The notes beneath the pieces are model-generated. The model saw nothing but the letters and a program-made list of their open reading frames with translations. It did not search any database and had not been told where the DNA came from. This document shows positions 35,801 through 47,800 of a stretch of 64,000 bases of DNA, piece after piece (position 1 is the first letter of the stretch; every line of letters starts with the position of its first letter). Position numbers and translations under genes: made by a program. The stretch covers positions 153,188,874 through 153,252,873 of the forward strand of contig CM060965.1 of NCBI GenBank assembly GCA_030765045.1. Reading direction: 5' to 3'. Source of the stretch: Tenodera sinensis. Its lineage: Eukaryota > Arthropoda > Insecta > Mantodea > Mantidae.

Positions 35801-38800
35801 GGTACTTTGTATTTGCAGTTTCTGGTTGCTGATAAAGCCCCTTTTCCTTTTGCTAATGCAAATTTCTTTTGTTTTTCCCAATTACCACTACTATCTAACT
35901 TCACTCCTAGATAAATGCATTCTCTCACTACCCTATACTCTTTTTTATTTTCATTCCTCCATTTTTCATATTTGCTCAATTTCCCTCCTTTTTTAAAAAC
36001 TATGATCTGTGTCTTGTCCTGGTTCACTTTTAGGCTCCATTCTTTACAGTAATTATTTAATACTTGTAAGGACTGATTTAAGCCATTCACTGTGATTGAA
36101 CCTACAACTAGATCATCTGCAAAAAGTAGTCCTGGAATCTGTATGTTATTAATAACAGGCATAAAGTTATTATTTCTCCCAATATCCATTAATACATCAT
36201 CAATATAAAGATTAAAAAGAACCGGACTCAACTTACATCCTTGCCTAAGGCCTTTCTCTTGTTGGATTTCTTTTGTTACAACTCCCTCCTCCACTCTTAT
36301 ACAAAAGGTATTGTCTTTATATAATGCTTTGAGAGTTTTCACCATTTGTTCACTCACTCCTTTACTCAACAGTTTGTGCCATAACAAATGAAGCTCAATT
36401 CGATCATATGCTTTTTCTAAATCAACAAAAGCCATATACAACTTTCCTCTTTTAGCTTTCAAATATTTATCTACCAAAGTTTTTATAATAAATAGATTAT
36501 CAACTGTTCTCCTCCCTCTTCTAAACCCCATCTGAAATTCCGAGAGAATATTAAATTTCTCAACCCACGTTTGTAACCTACTTGCCATAATTCCAGTAAA
36601 AATTTTCCCTACATTTGATAGTAAAGCAATACCTCTATAGTTGTTTGGTTTGTCGACACTACCCTTACCTTTGTATATTGGATGTATGATTGCTTTCCCC
36701 CACTTTTTCGGTATATAACCCTTCTCTTTAATTTGATTGAATAAGTCTACAAGAACCTTGACTCTATTTTTTTCAGTACACCATTCCTTAAGGAACTCTG
36801 TTGGGATCCCATCTATCCCAGTTGCTTTATTTCTCTTCATTAATTTAACTTGCTGTATTATTTCTTCCCCTCTTATTTCATCATCCAGCAAATCTACATA
36901 ATTGTTAACTATTTCCCTTCTTCCTATTTCTATTTTGCTCTTTTCTCCCCCATACAATTCTTTAAAGTAATCCACCCATTCACCTGGATATACATCAGGT
37001 TTTATTACATAATTATTATACATTGATTTTATAACTTTCCATACTGCATTTACATTATTTTCGTTTAGAACCCTTATCAGTTTACTTTCTTGTTTTTTCC
37101 TCCAGTTTATTTTCTTTTGTTCTAATAATGAATTATATAAATCCCTACCTTGCATATATTCTTCCCTTAATTCTTTACCACCTATTTCCCTCCATTTTAT
37201 AAGCATCTGTTTAACTTGTCTTTTTATTACTCTGCATTCTTCATCAAACCAACCCTCGTCTCTTTTGTAAACCCTCTTATTTACTATCATTTCGTCCCCA
37301 GCTCTTACCATCATATTATTTAGAATATCCATCGCATTTTCAATTTTTTGTTCTTTTATCATACAATTTATTCCACACTGACATATCTGGCCATAGTTAG
37401 AGCTTAACACCTGCTTAAATTTAATGCCATACTCCTCCTTCCATCTGTATCTGCTATACTTTTCTACCATACATCCATCCTCTCTTAAATTGTCAATCCT
37501 TTGTTCAGAGTGTATTTTTATATCCACTATCAGTGGAAAATGACCACTACTAGAGCTTAAATTTAATACCTTAAAATTACTTAAAATGTATCCCATGTTA
37601 ATTGGCCACAGAACATAATCGATCACACTTTGCCCATTACTGCTTACAAAAGTATATTCCCCATTCACATCTTCTCCGAATTTCCCATTCAAAATATCAA
37701 AAGAATTCAATTCACAAAATTCTATAAATTTTTCATATCCTTTATCTACCATCTTATCTTTACTCTGTCTAATTCTTTCTGATTTTTCTAATACATCACA
37801 ACTCATCCAACCATTCCCTCCATTAACATCATTTTCCCCAATCCTAGTATTAAAGTCTCCCAATAGTATAACCTCCGAATTTATATATTTCTCCTTTAAA
37901 GTTTGAATATCTAGCTCTAGATCCCTAAGGAGTTCCGGATTATGAAATCGCGAGGAAAGAGGAGGATTGTATATTATTCCTATACAAATCACTTTTCCGT
38001 CTATTTGTTCGTCCTCTAATACCACCCATAATATCTCTTTCCTCCTTGACCATGATTTTTTAAATCCTTTATTTAACGTCTTCCTTACAAGAAATCCTAT
38101 GCCTCCTGAAACCCTTCCCTTCCTTGCTAGGGTATGACCTTTTAATCCTACGTACTCAAAACCCTTTACATAAATTTGTTCCTCTTTTAACCATGTTTCG
38201 ACTACCGCAAGGTAATCAAGTTTTGTCAATAACTGATTTAGACTCCCTTTATCTATTTTATTTTTTATTCCCTCACAATTCCAGAATCCAAGCCTCCTTA
38301 TAGACCCTGTTCCCTATTGCGATCCTGATCTAAATCTGAATGATTCTAGTGTTTTTTTACTCCTTAGTCGTATTCCTTGTTTCGAGGTGGACGGTTTATT
38401 TCTGTCTAAAACTAAAATACTGCCATGTTCAGATGATACGATGCTGTCATCTTCCCCTTCCCCTTCTGTATTTTCCCCACTACTCGGACGCCACGCCTTC
38501 CTTCCTTCCACCACCAATTTGCGAGCAGCTATTACTTCCCCCTTACTCGGTGACACTATTTTCCTGTGTGACGTCTCCCCACTCGCTCCTCCTCCTGCCG
38601 GCTCTGTGAGGTTTTATAGGTTTGTCTAGTTTTACAAGCTTTGGTGTTGAGACAGAATATTGATCAATAGAAAATTGTTCATGTAAATATTTTTATAAGA
38701 GTGTGTAAATTTCTAATTCTTTTAATTTGAGTGTATCAGGGACTTATTTCTTTTTAATATTCAAGATCCAATGTCTTCTCGTCACTTTGAGTTCAACCAA

Positions 38801-41800
38801 TGAGAACTGTTGCGCGGATGAATACATAAGAATGGCGGTGTTGCGTCATAGAGACGCTCGGAACTAGATTCATTAGCGTCTGTGAGCTCAAGGTGAAAGG
38901 ATGTATATTTTTGCTGATAGCGTGTGAACATGTAAATTACACCCAAACTTTTAACCAGTGTAGATTCTATCGAATTTTGAAAGTGTAAATTTACGAATAA
39001 ATATGTTGTGATAAAAGGAACGTTGATTCATGCATTCCATTCTGTGACCACAACCCTGAAGATAAGAGTAGCGTCTGCTATAACAAACTTTCCATCTTTC
39101 AGTAAAAACATTATTCCTGCTGCTATATTCCCGCTGCTAGGTAAAGATCCATTTCTAAAAACCGTACCAAAATGGCTTGCCCAACGTGGAGCGCGAATTT
39201 AGAATGGAATGCAAAATTACGAGTACGAAGTGTTAACACCAAATGACACCATCCCATCGCGCAGGAGAAAGACGCCATTAGACCATCGACTGATATCAAC
39301 AAAACATCGATACACGGAGAATCAACGTGGGAAAAACACCGGAGATCATCTGGCGAAGCCAACTACCCAGGAGACGTAAATAACTGGACGAAGAACCAAC
39401 GGAAAAGTAGGATCCAAAATTTTTGTTTTTACATACATTTTATTTCCATTTGTTAATGCTACTCAGAAGTGGCAAAATATTGGGACTTTTAACCAAAAGT
39501 GAATTGGATAAAGAAATTAAAATGTCGCGAAAAGAGATAGAAACAGGAGTGGGGGAAGGGGCAGATAGGCCTAGTTATCAGATAGAATTAGAAGGTGAGG
39601 AACAGGCGGAAATAAGCAAAGACCAAAGGTTAATGATGATGATGTTTGAAAGACTAGAACAGAAAATGGAACAAAACAAGGCAGAATTGAGACAGGACAT
39701 AGAACAAAGTTTAGGTCAGAAACTGGAACAAAATAAGGTAGAAATAGGTCAGAAAATGGAACAAAATAATGCAGAATTAAAACAGGATATAGAACAAAGT
39801 TTAGGTCAGAGTATAGGTCAGAAAATAGAGGGAGTGAGAGAGGACTTGGAAAATAATAAAAAAGAAATAGAACAGAAAATGGAGGAAGTGAGACAGAACT
39901 TAGAACAGAAAATGGAATTAGGTAGACAGAACTTAGAACAGCAAATGGAATTAGGTAGACAGAACCTAGAACAGAAAATAGAATTAGGAAGACAGGAGTG
40001 TAAAGAGAATATGAAAGTAATGGAAACTAATTTAAAATTAGTACATAAAAACTTAAATGAAACAAAGGAAGCCTTAGAAGCTAGGATAGAAATTGTAGGA
40101 GATAGGATGGGAAAGATAGAATCAGAGATGAGAGAGAATAAAATTGTGTTAGAAGGAGAAATTGCTAGATGTAGGGATGAAATAACAGAATGTAATACAA
40201 GTGTAGACTGTAAGATAACAAATGTAAAAGCAGAAATAACTGAGGAATTAAGGAAAGAGATTGAGGTAGTAAAGAAAGACATTATTAATGAAACTGTAGA
40301 ACAAATTGTAATTCCTAAAATTAAGACAATGAATGATGTGATGCTTTCACAACAGGATGCTATAAATGATATGAAACAAAGCCACTTAGAAATAAAGAAT
40401 GACTTAAAATCAATTTGTGAAGAAATGAAAAAAGGGAAAGAAAGTTTGGCTAATGTAAATGATGTTGTGAAGGCATTACAAAGACAAGATGATTTAGATG
40501 TAAGTAATGTACAAGATGAGAGTTATTTGAATAATGTACAAAATGTTGACTCACCATACAGAGAAAGAGGTTCACAACCAAACAATGACACAACACATAA
40601 CACATGTTACACCAACAGCATATTACATGAAATCACACCACCTACCTTTGACGAGGAGAAGGGAGACGATCCAAAACTCTTTGTTAAAGAGATGGAAGAA
40701 TATTTTAAAGTGAAAAGGATACCAAACGAGCTTAGGATGATGATAGTTAAGAAAAGCTTAAAAAACAAGGCATTAGAATGGCTCAGGTTAACACTAGCTG
40801 GTCATGAGTCGTATAGCTCATTCAGAAATTTATTCCTATCAAGGTATTGGGGCCCAGCTAAACAAAACCAAACTAGGGTAGAGCTAGCGACAGGTAGATA
40901 CGATCCAACCAAAGGGTTGTCGCTAGTCGATTATTTTATGAAAGTAGCCAACAAAGGAAAGCTATTAGACCCCAACTTGTCGGAGGCAGAACTAATTGCC
41001 AGCATAACAAGACATTTCCCAGACACAGTGAGAACAGGATTAATTGTTGCGAGGCCAGTAGATTTTGCAGATATGATAGAATTGCTGACAGCCTTCGAAA
41101 CACAAAATGGTCGGCCTAATGAGCATAGACATAGGAACGGTCACCCAAACTCACCCATCCTAAACCGGAACACGACTACGAACAACCAGAGTGAGGGAGA
41201 ACATAGAAATACTAGGAGTACCCATGAAAGGGGGAGAGGGGCACACCATTTCCCACAACCACGTAATCATGGCGAGAGGATGGAGAACACAAGACAGCGG
41301 TACCACGACACAATACCGAGGGGTGAATCGAAATACAGAACATATACATATGATCGTGGAAGACCAGGAGACCATACCCATCAAGTGAATCACATACGAT
41401 TCTGTAGGGAACACTTGAACAACCACAGACCGTCATATGACAGAGGTTCACGCCAAAGGGGCAGAGACCAATGGTACACTGACAACATAAGACAGCAGGA
41501 AGTAGATGAAAATGTGCCAAATAGGGCAGATGCTGCACAGAATACAGAAACGACAACCACCACCAACACTCAGGGAAATTACAACAACTAAGTTCATCCC
41601 AACCGAGCGGATGACAAACAACAAAATCTCAGCAACTTACCATTGACATCGACACCATGATGACTACACGAAGAGAGAGATGGAGCTATTGTATACTGGA
41701 CCACTGGTCATAACAAAACAGCTGGGTGACCACACATATGAGCTACAGAATACAAATGGCAAGTTGGTAGGAAGATACCATAAAAACAAATTAAAGCCAT

Positions 41801-44800
41801 ACAAAGAAAGGACCAAATAGTCTTTGTCAACGAATGTGTAAGGCAGGAGTAGTAGAGATGAAAGAAGATAACAATTTTAAATGGGTTACTTATAGAAAAT
41901 TATGTTCAGATTAGGAATTACAACAAGGAAGAAAATCAACATAGTCATTGGCTATATCGACCACAAAGAGCATTGTCAACAAAAACAGACGAGGACACTG
42001 ATTGTCATTAAATAAATTAATCATAGCGACGGAAGATAATATGTTTTTGACATAAGGATGTCAGGGACAAAAATAAAAATGAATCAATTATGATGAAAAA
42101 GATATAATATTTCGACACAAAAATGTCGAGGGTAAATTGAGAAGAAAAATAATACAATTACAGAATAATTGTAAGTATAGAAGTTTTCTCTTATAGAAAT
42201 AAGAGACAAAAAAATGACAATTAGTGAAATGAGGAAAACCATAACCAGAAAAACAATGCCCATGAATGAAGATGAATATAGCCAATGCTAAGCTCGAAGA
42301 AATGTTGAACCAAACAACAATGAATAATAACCCAATCAAGAAAATTAGTACCATTAGTAACATCAGAGTTTAAAAACCGACTCAACAACCTGCCTATACA
42401 TAAGCTTATAAGACAAAGAAGGCAAAGAACTGAATAAAATATTGCCATAAACATGATCATAATCATTAGCTCAAAATTTGTATCCTGTTTTTCTTTCCTC
42501 ATAGCAATGAATACAAGTCAAAAACCACATGAAACACTTAAATCATATTTGTGTCAATGTCAAATGTACAATAACTGAGTATGTGTTGTATAAGAACTAA
42601 ATATGTGTTGTACAATAACTGAATATGTATTGTATGATAACTGGATATATTGTGTAATAACTGAATATGTTGAGTATTAACTAAATGCGTTATGCAAAAA
42701 CTGAATGTGTATTGTGTAATAACTGAATATGTATTGCATAATAACAGAACATATGTGATATGATAGCAGGATATATTGTACAATAACTGAATATGTATTG
42801 TGTAATAATTGGACATGTTGTGTAGTAATCAAATGTGTTGTACAATAACTGAATATGCATTGTATAATGACTGAAGGTGTATTGTATAATAACAACATAT
42901 GTGATATGATAACTGGGTATATTGTACAATGACTGAATATATATTGTATAATAATTGGACATGTTGTGTAATAACTAAATGTGTTGTACAATAACTGGAT
43001 ATGTATTGTATAATGGCTGAATGTATTGTGAAGTAACCGAATATGTAAAACTTATAAAGACATGCTGTATCATGTCCAAACAAAAGACAAAGACAAACAG
43101 TGAAGAAGACTGTAAAGAAAAAAAAAAAAAAATATTGTACAAAGTGATTGAATCATAGGAGTAGGGAGAAGTATTGTATTGTGTTTCAAGATTGTAAATA
43201 AGGTGACAACTTGAAAAACAAAACAAGGGGCATATGAGACAGAATATTGATCAATAGAAAATTGTTCTTGTAAATATTTTTGTAAGAGTGTGTAAATTTC
43301 TAATTCTTTTAATTTGAGTGTATCAGGGACTTATTTCTTTTTAATATTCAAGATCCAATGTCTTCTCGTCACTTTGAGTTCAACCAATGAGAACTGTTGC
43401 GCGGATGAATACATAAGAATGGCGGTGTTGCGTCATAGAGACGCTCGGAACTAGATTCATTAGCGTCTGTGAGCTCAAGGTGAAAGGATGTATATTTTTG
43501 CTGATAGCGTGTGAACATGTAAATTACACCCAAACTTTTAACCAGTGTAGATTCTATCGAATTTTGAAAGTGTAAATTTACGAATAAATATGTTGTGATA
43601 AAAGGAACGTTGATTCATGCATTCCATTCTGTGACCACAACCCTGAAGATAAGAGTAGCGTCTGCTATAACAAACTTTCCATCTTTCAGTAAAAACATTA
43701 TTCCTGCTGCTATATTCCCGCTGCTAGGTAAAGACCCATTTCTAAAAACCGTACCAGTGTAATGTACTTAATGGTGCAGGTTAGTTTCCTATGTTGTCAC
43801 TGGTGGTGGGATATGTCTGATCTTGGATGTCTAGCCATCCAAGCGACCATTACCCTATTGCTTACTTCGTCGGCTGCTTGTGGAACCATCGAACAATGCA
43901 GTGCCAGTGACAGGAAACCAAGAGGAATAGGTGAAGGGTGTGATGGTGCCAAGTGTAAAGTACACTTGGCGGTTTGGATGTTTGAAGGGATAGCAGCAGC
44001 TACCAGCCAAGGGCGTCCTTGGGCAAGATTGAGGACTCAGTGGCTTATGTAAGTACATCATCCCAACACTGGCCAGAGATATAAAATTGCAAAAGAATGC
44101 AAAGGTAGAAGTGTAATGATAGTTGAGCCAAAGGGAAGAATGGCCTGGTTGGTGGGCAACAGAACAGGACTGGAGTGTCTCCCTCGCACAGCTCACTCAA
44201 CATGCCAGATACCAGTATCTCCGGCAGGTAAGTCCAAACCTTCTACACCTCCACAGGTATTCCCTAAAAATTCTACTGGTAGCATAGGGTTAAAGAACAA
44301 ATGTTAGGAGAGGCCTGAAACAAAATCAATACCAGCAATATCCAACTCTTGCAAACAATAAACAAGCCAGACGGTTTATAATCTTTAACATTTTAAAGAG
44401 AATTAAGTCTAAACCTCTAAAATCATGTCAATATCGTAAACTCTAACCAGACTAACATTATGTCTTAAACTTTAAATTAGATAACAATGGAGCAATAGAC
44501 AAACGAGATCTGCTATTACATAATTCTTGTATATTATGCTTGAATTAACGTAACGTGTGTATTCTGACAGTTCGCTCAGCATATGTTACACCCCTGGTAG
44601 AGGAGGGGCAGAGCGGTCTGTTGCCATGACAACCAGGTTTAACCTTGAAGTAGCCAATAGACTTTGTGGCAGGATTGCGTGGCCACGAAATCTATTGGCT
44701 ATTGCAAGGTCAAACCTGGTTGCCGTGGCAACAGACAGCTCTGCCCCTCCTCTACCACATGCGAAATGTATAAATATCACAGCCAATACATATCAATCTC

Positions 44801-47800
44801 ATATACACTCAGAATTAATTAACAACCTTTGGCAACTTGAGTGATTTCAAACTTATAATTTAAGGGTCCTCATAACACAAACACAAAACATATACATAAA
44901 GAAAAGGAAGAACGACTGGATACAAGAATACTGGAAAGGTTGGCAAACAAACACAAAACATTCAGTTGTGCTGGAAAAACTACACGCACCTTAGGCAAGA
45001 TGAACGGCACAGATAAATCGCTCACCAGCCAATACAGAATTAAAACGAATGAATTTTGAAAAATCAAAACAAGCACAGAATATTAATTTGCATATATCTG
45101 AATAAGCTAATAACAGTGATGTGAATCTAAATTATTGTAAAATTGAGTAAGCACTACAAAATCCACATCTTGTAAAAATACAGCATCAACTTGGCTCCAC
45201 AAAATAATTTTGGCACAGAGAAATTACTATGCTAGAAATTAAAGAACCAGATACCACAGAACAAAAAAGCAGGAATCTATCAACTTAGTGGCCCAGATTG
45301 TGACCAAATTTACATTGGTTCAAAGACTGGCAGAAACGCTGGGACAAATACATCGCATTCATGGGAGACTATTTTGAGAAGGATCATCAAAATTATGAGG
45401 ATGTGTAAAGGTACGTTGTCAAAAAAAAGTTGTGATCATTCTTTATTGAACAGCCCTCGTATCTCTAGGGCAACTTAAAACATACATTGTACAAGACAAA
45501 TCCACATACCCTGGAAGAATTAAAACAAAATATCCATCAGGAAATTGCCAGCATTTCTCAACATGAACTTCGGTGAATGTTGGATAGTTTTCTAAAGAGG
45601 AACCAAAAATGTGTGGACAATGGCAGTGGGCAGTTTCAGAATCTCCTTTCATAAAGGCTTTAAAAGTAGTTTTAAAAATGTACATTTTCACCCACGCCTA
45701 TGATAGCAGCAGATGGCAACAGGTGCCAAGAATCCTGGTAGGCCAACACCACACTGCTTGTTCGGAGGCTTTTTGCTCTCCTGGTATATTCCCATTTAAA
45801 GTTATCTCCTACTGCATAATCGCATGAGCCTATGACTATAGTTATTCAGGTTATGTGGCTTATGAATAAAGTTGATTCATTGATATATAAAGGAATTCTC
45901 ATTTATTCTGTAATTTTAGTATCCATTGTTACATTTATGGCTGACACAAAATTAACAGTGAGTGGCAGCAGGAACAGGTCAATACAAAATCCAATCAGAG
46001 GCTTGCTAGGCTTTATGGTGTTGTATAGTTAAATACGCTATGAAATCACGTTTTAAGGAGGTGATATAAAAATCATTTCCATCTACAAAACTTATTTGTG
46101 CAACAGGAAGAGAATAACAGTGGTGAAGTATCACCTGCCATTAAATTTTGTGTCTACCATAGATCTTTTGGGCCAAACTGAGAAGTAAAATGCTGGTACA
46201 CAGCATGAATCCTATATTTAACACACACTAACAGTAAAGTCATAGCAAAAATTTATAATAATGATGATAATATAGATGATGATAATGGTAATGGTGCCTC
46301 CCGGAAGTTATCTCCATTCGTCATATACATTGCCAACCATAAACTTCCAGCGTCATGCAAATGATATGCTACTAGCACTCACTACTTTCATTTCTCAGGT
46401 TGCCAACCTGCATTATGTGCCCTCTAAGCCTGCCTATGGCAACTTTATCAATTGTTCTTATTACTGCATGCTTCATTCAGATTGGATGGAATTAGTCACA
46501 TGGCATACAACTTAACGAGCAGGAAGGAAAAAAGACACAAACTCTTAACTTACGACATTACATTAAAGCATGTTAAGTCAACCATAAATAGTACCATTTA
46601 ATACAATGTATTAGAATTTCACATTATGTCACATTAAGTTAAGCCACATCAATAAGTCCATCGTAATCTCAGCATAAGTGACATTTAAAAAAACAGGTGT
46701 GCTTCTACCCAAAGTATCCTCATTAAATGTTTCTACAAAGCAATGTAGATTTACTTAAAAGAAACTAAGTTATATGAAGAAATTATAAATGTCAGTAGTA
46801 ATTTTAAAACAAACCAAAATCCAGCTGAATTCCTTGTAAACACATGTTCCTTCACACTAAGTTTCTGAATGGTTCCAGTTACGTCAGGGTGATTTATGCT
46901 TGTGATTGGAGAACCAAGTGGCTTGACAACTCCACGTATAGCAGCATATGCAATCGTTTTTTCTGGGCTTTCTGAAATGAGGTCATCCAACTTGGAACTT
47001 ACATCTATGACTGGTGCATCCTGAAAGACATTTGAAACAAAATGAAAACGGATTCATTACCTGACCGATGTTTTAAAAGTATTGTTATTGAACTCTCCGC
47101 CTGACAATAAGAAAACACACACACGCTCTCTTGAACACTCTCTCATTAACATTTAAAGGTAACATTTGCCTCTAAATTAAGCATTAAAAAATCTGATAAG
47201 ATTGCATATTTACTAAAATCAATTTTTGGGTAAAACTGTAGATGAGCGGTGTCACGTGGTTCACTGATAGTTGTAGTCTGTCACAGACATACAACGGAAG
47301 AACATGGCGCTGCAATGTACAAATATCTCTTGCCAGCCTGGCATTGTACAACTCGCTAAAAGGGCGACAATATCCAATTTTTCATTTTCAAAGGTATGTA
47401 GAATAGAGATTTAAACCACAACCACACCCCATGAGAACTTACGTCACATCACTTAATTACAAAACAATAACTCTAAGAATAAGAACAACATTCACATGCT
47501 TCCGTGGATTTCATACTTCTGGCGTTGGCGACATATATGTCACCAACGTGTTGAAGGACAGATAGCTGATAACACCACTCTTCAGTCACAACAAAGCTTC
47601 CTGTCGACCACGTGACGCCGCTATTCTACAGGATAACCAATTTTTGTTCACAAATACATCAGCAAATCCTGGGTAGCAACATAAATATCCTGAGTTCATA
47701 ATTATTGTTTTAAGATGTTGCCTCATAGTCATAGGAACACCCACACAATATTTTAACGAAGCTGCTTACATAGCAGACTCTACAGCTATTTCCTTAAGGA

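Larger units (their letters stand above)
38648..43756 (+). mobile_element. Young gag-only LTR retrotransposon (pol deleted)
   Basis: Two 522-bp LTRs (TG...CA) with about three differences are flanked by GTGT (38644-38647 and 43757-43760). Order: LTR, primer-binding site, intact gag (39456-41591), last 46 codons of integrase (41680-41820), 1.4 kb non-coding with a tandem repeat, polypurine tract, LTR. Protease, reverse transcriptase, RNase H and most of integrase are absent, so it must have moved using enzymes supplied by a relative. It lies antisense in MUL1 intron 2. Confidence 0.92.

Noticed and set aside
39818..40282. A 154-codon minus-strand frame with Ser/Phe-rich repeats
   Set aside because: It is the antisense shadow of the gag coiled coil.
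41821..43200. A possible envelope gene after pol
   Set aside because: No long sense frame, signal peptide or membrane segment is seen between the integrase remnant and the 3' LTR.
42538..43226. Overlapping minus-strand frames rich in Tyr, Ile and Thr
   Set aside because: They are shadows of the 20/22-bp tandem array inside the LTR element.
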